Shown in pieces: positions 1 through 5,109 of a stretch of DNA of 8,437 nt. The stretch's first letter is position 1. Each line of letters starts with the position of its first letter. A program made the translations under genes and the position numbers. Source of the DNA: an uncultured Roseiflexaceae bacterium (GTDB lineage: Bacteria; Chloroflexota; Chloroflexia; Chloroflexales; Roseiflexaceae); contig CALJIC010000092.1 of NCBI GenBank assembly GCA_937974195.1, forward strand, positions 1-8,437. The letters are read 5' to 3'. Below the pieces are notes generated by a model. The model saw only the letters and a program-made list of their open reading frames with translations, searched no databases and was not told the origin of the DNA.

Positions 1-85
1 CATCAGTCTGTACCTGGGGCACGGGCATCGGTGGAGGTGGGCATGACAACGGGCAGACTGGCACGGCACTCGTTCCCTTGCGGGT

Positions 86-104
86 CCAGGGCCGCAGGCC
101 CTGG
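86..104. repeat. 8-bp hairpin carrying the dispersed repeat core
   Basis: CCAGGGCC, a GCA loop, then GGCCCTGG form a perfect hairpin. The inner 15 nt (88-102) are identical to 4797-4811 in the fold-back element, and 14 of them recur at 8399-8412. The preceding TTCCCTTGCGGG (73-84) also resembles the sequence before the right-edge copy (8293-8306). This places the site in the same dispersed palindromic repeat family. Confidence 0.7.
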
Positions 105-114
105 TGCGGGTGGT

Positions 115-142
115 GCAGGAGGGCCTGCGCAGGCCCTCCTGC
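115..142. repeat. 28-bp perfect palindrome
   Basis: The arms GCAGGAGGGCCTGC (115-128) and GCAGGCCCTCCTGC (129-142) are exact reverse complements with no spacer. It could extrude as a cruciform or form a stable RNA hairpin downstream of the URO-D-like gene. It belongs to the cluster of palindromes at the left edge. Its function is unknown. Confidence 0.8.
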
Positions 143-146
143 CCGG

Positions 147-168
147 GTGCAGGGCGGAGCGCCTGCAC
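147..168. repeat. 7-bp inverted repeat
   Basis: GTGCAGG (147-153) and CCTGCAC (162-168) are reverse complements around an 8-nt loop. This hairpin directly follows the 28-bp palindrome and its left arm overlaps the first copy of the TGCAGGGCGGA direct repeat. It is probably part of the same repeat cluster. Confidence 0.55.
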
Positions 169-270
169 AAGTGCCTGCGGAACACGCCTGGATGCAGGGC
201 GGACCACGATCGCTATTTCCCCCCCGCAGAGCCCTTCTGGGAGGCCAGCGCAAACCGCTTCGGAATGCGC

Positions 271-1221
271 CTACGCCGCCGGCTGCCTGCGGTGCGCGTG
301 AGCGACGTCGATCGCGGCCCGCAGGTGCTCCCACGGCGTCTCGCTCGGCACCGTGCAGTCCGCCGCCAGGATGAACCGCTCGGGGGCGTGCGCGAGCACG
401 TCGGCCGCCTCCCGGCGGATCGCCTGCAGGTCGCCCGTGGCGATGACTCCCTTGCGCTCCATGCCGCCCATGAACGGCCGCCCGAACAGCTCGGCCGCCT
501 CCTTCGGCGTCATGGTCCGCTCCCCGACCTTCAGGCTGCTGTTGACGACGTGGCCGGGATAGTCCAGGAACGGCGTCAGGTCGTCGTACCCGCCGTGGTA
601 GTCGCAGACGTGCAGGATGTTGAAGGTGCAGGACTTGATCTCGTCCCACACCGCCAGGTCGGTCGGCTTGATGTACTTCTGGAACAAGCTCCGGTCCTTC
701 AGTCGGAAGGACTCGCCGCCCTGCGACGAGGCGTAGAAGCCGTCGACGCCGGCGCGAATGCAGCCCCGGACGAGCTTCAGCACGTTCTCGGTCATGACCG
801 CCAGGCCTTTGGCGACGGCCTCCGGGTTCTCCTGCAGGTGCTCGGCGAGCGGCGCCCCCTGGTCCAGCCGCGCCGCCCACATGAACGGCGAGTAGAGCGT
901 CATGATCACCAGCGCCTCCGACTTGGCCGCCTTCACCAGCCCCTCGGCAACGCGGACGGGCTCCTCGAAGAACTCGTCCGGGTACACCGTCAGGTTGGCC
1001 CAGTCCTCCGGCCGCCGGATCGGCGGCGCGGGCGGGAGCTTCTGCTCGTACTGGATCTTGACGAAGTCCATGTCGGTGGCGCGGAAAAACTCCAGGTGCT
1101 TGTCGATCGCCGCCTGGCCCCGGTGGTAGGCGCTGTCGAAGTGCATGAAGAACGCCGCCGGGACGTAGTCGGGCGCGTTCGAATCCTGGACCAGGCTGAG
1201 CACCCTGTCGCGCTTGTTCAT
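271..1221 (-). CDS. URO-D superfamily protein, MtaA/CmuA-like methyltransferase candidate
   Basis: This 316-aa protein has the URO-D fold signature but probably does not make haem. The N-terminal Arg-rich substrate motif of true uroporphyrinogen decarboxylase (the PVWFMRQAGR type) is absent; the protein instead begins DYVPAAFFMHFDSAYHRGQ. It carries H204-x-C206 (ILHVCDYHGG) and C289 (ILAADCTVPSETPWE), matching the His-x-Cys...Cys zinc motif known from corrinoid-dependent methyltransferases MtaA/MtbA/CmuA. A zinc-dependent methyl or other C1-group transfer in the cytoplasm is therefore the best inference. The ATG at 1221 is chosen because an AAAGGGG-type ribosome site lies upstream and the family similarity starts there; the frame stays open far upstream only because of high GC. 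It is divergent from the M81 gene. At 316 aa it is slightly short for the superfamily. No corrinoid protein gene is visible nearby. Confidence 0.88.
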   Translation of the reverse strand: MNKRDRVLSLVQDSNAPDYVPAAFFMHFDSAYHRGQAAIDKHLEFFRATDMDFVKIQYEQKLPPAPPIRRPEDWANLTVYPDEFFEEPVRVAEGLVKAAKSEALVIMTLYSPFMWAARLDQGAPLAEHLQENPEAVAKGLAVMTENVLKLVRGCIRAGVDGFYASSQGGESFRLKDRSLFQKYIKPTDLAVWDEIKSCTFNILHVCDYHGGYDDLTPFLDYPGHVVNSSLKVGERTMTPKEAAELFGRPFMGGMERKGVIATGDLQAIRREAADVLAHAPERFILAADCTVPSETPWEHLRAAIDVAHAHRRQPAA

Positions 1222-1256
1222 CGACACCACCCCTTTCTCTGCACTGCCTCCGCCAA

Positions 1257-1284
1257 AGTATGACTCAACCCGGCGAGGAGTCAA
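1257..1284 (-). promoter_or_regulatory. Candidate sigma-70 promoter for the URO-D-like gene
   Basis: Read on the minus strand, TTGACT (1284-1279), a 16-bp spacer and CATACT (1262-1257) resemble -35 and -10 boxes. Transcription would begin near 1250 and leave a leader of about 29 nt before the ATG at 1221. The match is good at -35 (5 of 6) and moderate at -10 (4 of 6). This is a prediction by eye. Confidence 0.5.
1261..1283. promoter_or_regulatory. Dyad in divergent intergenic region, possible operator
   Basis: TGACTC (1261-1266) and GAGTCA (1278-1283) are exact reverse complements separated by 11 bp. The dyad overlaps both predicted promoter boxes of the URO-D-like gene and lies about 30 bp upstream of the M81 -10. 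That is where a dimeric repressor controlling a divergent pair would bind. No regulator gene is present in the window, so the binding protein is unknown. Confidence 0.4.
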
Positions 1285-1311
1285 GGCCGGCGCATCCGCG
1301 GGCGGCGGAGG

Positions 1312-1320
1312 TGCTATCAT
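1312..1320 (+). promoter_or_regulatory. Extended -10 promoter candidate for the M81 gene
   Basis: TGCTATCAT fits an extended -10 (TGn followed by TATnAT). No recognisable -35 is present, which extended -10 promoters tolerate. Predicted initiation near 1327 leaves about 27 nt before the ATG at 1354, including the AGGAGG ribosome site at 1343-1348. Confidence 0.45.
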
Positions 1321-1353
1321 TGCCGTGGCCCCGCACGCGCACAGGAGGTTGTC

Positions 1354-2796
1354 ATGGCTCGCCCGCTCCGCATCCTCGCCGGCGGCATCATGCACGAGAC
1401 CAACAGCTTCACGCCCATCCCGACGACGTACGCCGACTTCATCTTCAGCCGCGGCCTGGAGCGCTACGCGGACAGCGCCGGCGCCCTGGCGCCCCTCGAC
1501 GCGGTCGAGCTGGTGCCGACCTTCGTCGCCAGCGCGCTGCCCGGCGGCCTGGTCGAGCGCGCCAGCTACGAGCGGCTTAAGGCCGAGCTGCTCGCGGAGC
1601 TCGCCGCGGCGCTGCCGGCGGATGGCCTGCTGCTCGACCTGCACGGCGCGATGGAGGTGGAGGAGATCGGCGACGGCGAGACGGACCTGCTGCGGGCGGC
1701 GCGGGCGCTGGTGGGCGACGACATGCCGATCGCTGTGAGCCTGGACCTGCACGGCAACATCAGCCCGGAGCTCGTCGCCGGCGCGGGCATCCTCACGGCC
1801 TACCGCACGGCGCCCCACCGCGACGACCGCGAGACACGCCGCCGGGCGCTGCAGCTGCTCGCCGGCGCGCTGGAGCGCGGCACCCGCCCCGCCGCGGCGA
1901 TGGTCAAGCTGCCGCTGCTGCTGCCCGGCGAGGCGGCGGTCACCGATGTGGAGCCGGCGCGCTCGCTGTACGCCCAGCTCCCCGGCATCGCCGAGCAGCC
2001 CGGGCTGCTCGACGCCTCGCTGCTGATCGGCTGCGCCTGGACCGACAGCCCCTACGCGACGGTCAGCGCGATCGTCGTGGCCGAGGCCGACGCGGCGCTG
2101 GCCCGCGAGGAGGCGGCGCGGCTGGCCGCGTCGGTGTGGGAGCGGCGCGGTGAGTTCGGCTTCGCCGTCGAGGCGCTGGACGTCGATGCGGCCGTCGCCG
2201 AGGCGCTGCGCAGCCCCGCGCGCCCGGTGTACATCTCGGACTCGGGCGACAACGTGACCGCCGGCGCGCCGGGGGACAGCCCGCTGCTCGCGGCGCGGCT
2301 GATCGCGGCCCGCGCGCCGAGCGCGCTGGTGGCCGGCGTCGTCGACCCGGCGGCCGTGCAGGCCTGCGCCGAGGCCGGGGCCGGCGCCACGCTGCGGCTG
2401 CGGATCGGCGGGGGGCTCGACGGGCGCAGCGGGCCGCCGCTGATCGCGGACGTCGTCGTCGAGCGGGTCACGGGCGAGCCGGGCGCCCAGCGCGCGACAA
2501 TCGCGGTCGTGCGGGCCGCAGGCGTGCGGCTGATCCTCACCGCCGAGCGGCGGTCGTTCACCGACCGGGCGGCGATCGCGGTGGCGGGCGTCGAAGCCCA
2601 GGCGCACCAGGTTGTCGTCGTCAAGCTCGGCTACCTCTTCCCGGACCTGGCGGCGCACGCGGCGCGGGCGATCATGGCCCTCAGCCCGGGCGCGACCAGC
2701 CTGCGCCTGGAGACGCTGCCGTACCGCCGGCTGCCGCGCCCGATCTACCCGCTCGACCGGCAGACCGTGTGGCCGCCGGCCGAGGCGCGGCGCTGA
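1354..2796 (+). CDS. M81 family metallopeptidase (MlrC/microcystinase C-like)
   Basis: This 480-aa zinc amide hydrolase is the usual full length for M81. The family N-terminal motif GGIMHETNSF is at residues 10-19. LLLDLHGAM (92-100) is followed by DLHGNIS (131-137; D131, H133) and TAYRTAPHRDDRE (148-160; H155). The Asp-x-His plus a His 22 residues later agrees with the zinc site I recall for MlrC. The MlrC C-terminal domain follows, with YISDSGDNVTAGAPGDS (293-309) in place of the usual DNPGGGAPGD. MlrC cleaves linearised microcystin at the Adda-Glu bond, but most family members have unknown peptide or amide substrates. No signal peptide is seen, so it should be cytoplasmic. AGGAGG (1343-1348), 5 nt before the ATG, fixes the start. 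It is divergent from the URO-D-like gene and convergent with the beta-propeller gene. Confidence 0.93.
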   Translation: MARPLRILAGGIMHETNSFTPIPTTYADFIFSRGLERYADSAGALAPLDAVELVPTFVASALPGGLVERASYERLKAELLAELAAALPADGLLLDLHGAMEVEEIGDGETDLLRAARALVGDDMPIAVSLDLHGNISPELVAGAGILTAYRTAPHRDDRETRRRALQLLAGALERGTRPAAAMVKLPLLLPGEAAVTDVEPARSLYAQLPGIAEQPGLLDASLLIGCAWTDSPYATVSAIVVAEADAALAREEAARLAASVWERRGEFGFAVEALDVDAAVAEALRSPARPVYISDSGDNVTAGAPGDSPLLAARLIAARAPSALVAGVVDPAAVQACAEAGAGATLRLRIGGGLDGRSGPPLIADVVVERVTGEPGAQRATIAVVRAAGVRLILTAERRSFTDRAAIAVAGVEAQAHQVVVVKLGYLFPDLAAHAARAIMALSPGATSLRLETLPYRRLPRPIYPLDRQTVWPPAEARR

Positions 2797-2800
2797 GGGC

Positions 2801-3766
2801 TCACCGGCGCCGCTCCAGGCTGGTGCGCAGCTCGTGCGAGCCGTCGGGCCGCGTGTACTCGTAGTAGTAGCGCGTCCAGTCGCTCGTCTGGAGCGCCTCG
2901 ACGTAGCGCACGGTGCCCGGGCCGCCGTGGCTGCCCACCGCCGGCCCGTCCTCGCTCAGCCGGTGCCAGCGGCGCAGGTCGCGGCTCACCGCGAGGCCGC
3001 AGCGCTCCTCGTAGTTCTCCGCGACGCTGGCGCTCCCGTCGTAGTAGCCGATCCACACCGGGCCGGCGGCGACGGCCGTGTTGATGCGCGACGCGTAGGC
3101 GTCCCAGCCGGCCGCGCGCGGCTCGAACACGCTCCCCTCCCACGTCCAGCGCAGCCCGTCCGCGCTGGTGGCGAGGCCGGTGAGCGAGCGGCTGTAGCCG
3201 GTGTTGTAGATGTCGGCGGTGGCGTGCATCGCCCGCGGGTCGTCCGGGAGCACCGCCGGGGTCGGCACGAACGACGCCAGCATGTGCCAGACGCCGTTCA
3301 CCCGGCAGAGCCAGGGGTCCTTCACGCCCTCGGCCCCGATGGACGCCGCGGTCAGCGCCGGCGAGCGGCTGGCCGGGTCGAAGGCGTCGGGGGAGGCCGC
3401 CTCGAGCACGTCGATCCGCCAGCGCCCGTCCGCCGGGTCGACGAAGCTCACGTAGAGGCGCCAGGCGCCCGCGTCCGTGCGGACGATCGCGCAGCGCTCG
3501 ATCGACGGCGTGCCGAAGGCGTCCTTCGTCGCGCGCCAGATCGTCTCGAAGCGCTCGCCGTCGTCGCTCACCGCGATGTGCAGGTCGCCGCCGCGGACGG
3601 GGTGCGGGCGGCGCAGGCGGTAGACGAGGTAGATGCGCCCGTCGGCGAGGCAGGCGCCGGGCGCCCCGGCCCACCACCCGGGGCCGCTCCCGAGCGGCTC
3701 GGCGACCACGGCGCCCTGGTGCGGGTCGAACGCCCTCAGCTCCGGGCTGAAGCGGTTGATCTGCAT
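2801..3766 (-). CDS. Five-bladed beta-propeller glycosidase-like protein (GH43/GH32/GH130-type fold)
   Basis: This 321-aa protein has repeated blade motifs of the GH32/43/62/130 superfamily. These are ADGRIYLVYRLRRP (41-54), DLHIAVSDDGERFETIW (61-77), SIERCAIVRTDAGAWRLYVSF (88-108), GVKDPWLCRVNGVWHMLAS (147-165), LATSADGLRWTWEG (198-211), WDAYASRINT (221-230) and LAVSRDLRRWHRL (258-270). The KDP aspartate (D150) sits where GH43-like enzymes keep a key acidic residue. The first-blade catalytic Asp of classical GH43 is not obvious (GAPGACLADG), so glycosidase, phosphorylase or a non-catalytic role are all possible. No signal peptide is seen. The ATG at 3766 is preceded by GAGGAG on the minus strand; the in-frame extension upstream lacks family similarity. 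It lies 150 bp after the creatininase-like stop, probably in one transcript, and ends 4 bp from the M81 stop. Confidence 0.8.
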   Translation of the reverse strand: MQINRFSPELRAFDPHQGAVVAEPLGSGPGWWAGAPGACLADGRIYLVYRLRRPHPVRGGDLHIAVSDDGERFETIWRATKDAFGTPSIERCAIVRTDAGAWRLYVSFVDPADGRWRIDVLEAASPDAFDPASRSPALTAASIGAEGVKDPWLCRVNGVWHMLASFVPTPAVLPDDPRAMHATADIYNTGYSRSLTGLATSADGLRWTWEGSVFEPRAAGWDAYASRINTAVAAGPVWIGYYDGSASVAENYEERCGLAVSRDLRRWHRLSEDGPAVGSHGGPGTVRYVEALQTSDWTRYYYEYTRPDGSHELRTSLERRR

Positions 3767-3916
3767 GTGAAGCTCCTCTCGCTCCGGCGGGCGCTGCCCG
3801 GCAGCCGCCGCGCGTCGCCGGCAGCGCGCGAGGCCGGGCAGCATCCGCCAGCGGCCCGCGCGGCCGCCATCAGGAAGCACACGCCGTCCGAAAGCCAGCC
3901 TGGCGGCGCAGCAGCG
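3767..3916 (-). other. Creatininase-propeller intergenic region with strong stem-loop
   Basis: GCTGCCCGGC (3793-3802) and GCCGGGCAGC (3833-3842) are perfect 10-bp reverse complements enclosing a 30-nt GC-rich loop (3803-3832). In the direction of transcription (minus) no T-run follows, so it is not a classical intrinsic terminator. It could be an RNA processing or stability element that sets relative expression of the two genes, or a Rho-related site. No gene is seen in this gap. Confidence 0.55.
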
Positions 3917-4711
3917 TCAGACGGGCGCCTGCGAAGCGGCGAAGAACTCGTCCTGCAGCTGCTTGGCGACGTTGTCGGCCTTGATCGCCCGCACCGCCCG
4001 CGCGATCGACTGCGCGATCGCGTCCAGCATCTTCTCGCCGGCCTCGGCCGTGGCGTGCGCCGCGTTGCCCCCGTAGTGGGTCGGGAAGTCGGCGTACCAC
4101 CAGATGCCGGTCTGGACGCCCGCGTCGCGCAGCGCCTTCAGCCGGCCGAGCGGCTTCCCCTCGCCGTCGGTCGGGACCTTGGACATGTCGACCAGGTCCG
4201 GGCGCAGCGCGAGCATCATGCTCGTCTCGCCCGGCCCGGCGTGCCCGTCCTCCTCGCGCGGCCAGGGCAGATCGAGCTCGGCCAGCGCGCTGAAGGGGCT
4301 GACGATGTAGACCACGTAGTCCTTCGGCGTGTAGAGCTGCAGCATGTTGTAGAGCGCCAGCAGGCCGAAGTTGCCGCCGTGGGCGTTGAGCAGCACGATC
4401 TTCTTGCAGCCGTTGCGGGCGATCTCGCGGCAGACGTTGTCTAGCAGCCGGATCATCAGATCGCCGTCGATGCTGATCGTGCCGGGCTGGTGGCGCGCCT
4501 CGGGGATCTGGGTGAAGATATAGTCCGGGAACTCGATCACCGGCTCGATCGCCGCCACGCGGCTCAGCATGCCGCGCCCCTCGAACATATCCGTCCCCAG
4601 CGGCAGGTGGTGGCCGTGGCGCTCCACCACGGACAGCGCCACCATGCACACGCCGTCACACGCCTTCACCGCCTCGACGAACTGGTCGCTGGTGAGCTCC
4701 TCCCATCGCAT
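3917..4711 (-). CDS. Creatininase family amidohydrolase
   Basis: This 264-aa cytoplasmic metal-dependent amidohydrolase has the usual family size. The first metal motif is VVERHGHHLPLGTD (28-41), giving E30, H32 and D41 where the family has GSxEQHGPHLPLGTD. Next come NAHGGN (109-114; H111) and HAGPGETSMML (157-167; E162), the family HAGxxETS motif. HGGN rather than HYE sets it apart from classical creatininase and nearer to the broader group that includes formamide deformylases and MftE-like proteins, so creatinine is unlikely to be the substrate. The ATG at 4711 is chosen because GAGGAGG (4724-4718) lies 6 nt upstream; an ATG 8 codons earlier lacks such a site. It is probably the first gene of a transcript with the beta-propeller gene. 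The fold-back element lies just upstream. Confidence 0.92.
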   Translation of the reverse strand: MRWEELTSDQFVEAVKACDGVCMVALSVVERHGHHLPLGTDMFEGRGMLSRVAAIEPVIEFPDYIFTQIPEARHQPGTISIDGDLMIRLLDNVCREIARNGCKKIVLLNAHGGNFGLLALYNMLQLYTPKDYVVYIVSPFSALAELDLPWPREEDGHAGPGETSMMLALRPDLVDMSKVPTDGEGKPLGRLKALRDAGVQTGIWWYADFPTHYGGNAAHATAEAGEKMLDAIAQSIARAVRAIKADNVAKQLQDEFFAASQAPV

Positions 4712-4794
4712 TGCTGGCCTCCTCGGTGCTCTCATGTCCTCGTGTGATAGGACTTACGCGGTGCGGTGCTGCGGCGCCTCTCGCGGGGAGGTGT

Positions 4795-4813
4795 GGAGGG
4801 CCGCAGGCCCTCC
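4795..4813. repeat. Left side hairpin of the fold-back element
   Basis: GGAGGGCC, a GCA loop, then GGCCCTCC form a perfect 8-bp stem. It lies in the 27-nt stretch (4784-4810) that is repeated exactly at 8386-8412. Its core is shared with 88-102. Confidence 0.75.
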
Positions 4814-4824
4814 GAGATCCTCTT

Positions 4825-4869
4825 TTCCCGCCGCTCTGCGGCGACTTCGTCGCCGCAGAGCGGCGGGAA
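4825..4869. repeat. Central 21-bp perfect hairpin
   Basis: Arms 4825-4845 and 4849-4869 are exact reverse complements around a TTC loop. With wobble pairs the stem extends to about 4821-4873. The key segment is CCGCCGCTCTGCGGCGAC on the left arm. It is the centre of the fold-back element and would form an extremely stable stem in RNA or single-stranded DNA. Confidence 0.85.
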
Positions 4870-4879
4870 GGGAAATTCC

Positions 4880-4898
4880 GGGGAGGCGAAGCCTCCCC
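4880..4898. repeat. Right side hairpin of the fold-back element
   Basis: GGGGAGGC, a GAA loop, then GCCTCCCC form a perfect 8-bp stem. It occupies the mirror position of the left side hairpin. The two differ in sequence while keeping pairing, which hints at compensatory change in stem positions. Confidence 0.75.
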
Positions 4899-5046
4899 AC
4901 CCCCCTCCACGGGGTGCGGGGCGAGGCCACCGCGTAACTCCTGTCATGTGAAATCGGCCCAGTATAGCAGCTCGGGGCGCTGCCGGTGTGCGCCGCAGAG
5001 CGGTTCGTCAGGCTGCGCCGCCTCGAACCCCGCCCGCGCCGGCGCG

Positions 5047-5075
5047 TTGACCATGTTGAACAGGTGTACTACAAT
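5047..5075 (+). promoter_or_regulatory. Strong sigma-70 promoter for the YcaQ-like gene
   Basis: TTGACC (5047-5052), a spacer of exactly 17 bp and TACAAT (5070-5075) give 5 of 6 matches to each consensus box. Initiation near 5082 gives a leader of about 28 nt with AGGAG (5096-5100) before the ATG at 5110. This is the best promoter in the window, and it supports the chosen start over the long in-frame upstream extension. Confidence 0.75.
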
Positions 5076-5109
5076 TTCCCCACGTGAGACCGCTCAGGAG
5101 CAGGCAGGT

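Larger units (their letters stand above)
1..270. other. Non-coding region with clustered GC-rich palindromes
   Basis: No credible gene lies here. The open frames crossing it are shadows with no family resemblance. It sits downstream of the stop codon of the minus-strand URO-D-like gene and contains at least three strong inverted repeats (86-104, 115-142, 147-168). It also has an 11-bp direct repeat, TGCAGGGCGGA, at 148-158 and 193-203, and a small CTGG/CCAG hairpin at 237-248. No T-run follows any hairpin in the direction of the URO-D-like gene, so I do not call a canonical terminator. Confidence 0.6.
4745..4946. mobile_element. MITE-like fold-back element, about 202 bp
   Basis: The ends form imperfect terminal inverted repeats. 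TGATAGGACTTACGCGGTG (4745-4763) pairs with 4928-4946 at 17 of 19 positions. The interior is a near-symmetrical palindrome centred near 4847: a 21-bp perfect stem in the middle, and on each side a GC-rich hairpin at a corresponding position (4795-4813 and 4880-4898). The left and right halves align by eye over about 85 nt. There is no coding capacity and no transposase, so it would need help in trans. A target-site duplication is not evident. Related sequence occurs at both window edges. Alternatives are a REP-like palindrome or a structured regulatory element. Confidence 0.65.
4712..5109. other. Divergent non-coding region holding a fold-back element
   Basis: These 398 bp separate the creatininase-like and YcaQ-like genes. 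About half is the fold-back element (4745-4946), listed separately. Between it and the YcaQ-like promoter, a 13-nt stretch (CGCCGCAGAGCGG, 4991-5003) repeats part of the element's central arm (4851-4863). On the minus strand TATCAC (4749-4744) is a weak -10-like site for the creatininase-like gene, and it falls inside the element's terminus. GTCCT (4736-4740) and AGGAC (4749-4753) form a small dyad. No gene is seen. Confidence 0.6.

Noticed and set aside
115..142. Intrinsic terminator for the URO-D-like gene at the 28-bp palindrome
   Set aside because: No T-run follows in the minus direction and it is about 130 bp beyond the stop; kept only as a repeat.
1..205. CRISPR array or tandem repeat array at the left edge
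   Set aside because: The repeats are palindromes of different sequence with no regular spacer length; only one 11-bp direct repeat is present.
1222..2658. Minus-strand extension of the URO-D-like reading frame (795 codons in total), antisense to the M81 gene
   Set aside because: The extra region is Arg/Ala/Gly-rich with no family resemblance, and a good ribosome site marks the ATG at 1221. High GC depletes stop codons on both strands.
2745..3677. 310-codon minus-strand frame overlapping the propeller gene
   Set aside because: It is an Arg/Pro-rich alternate frame of the propeller gene, which has the better composition and ribosome site.
2612..4444. 610-codon plus-strand open frame
   Set aside because: It lies opposite the propeller and creatininase-like genes, has low-complexity composition and no recognisable motifs; a GC shadow.
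4711..5109. N-terminal extension of the YcaQ-like protein to an upstream ATG
   Set aside because: The extension translates the fold-back element and the promoter; TTGACC-N17-TACAAT and AGGAG place the start at 5110.
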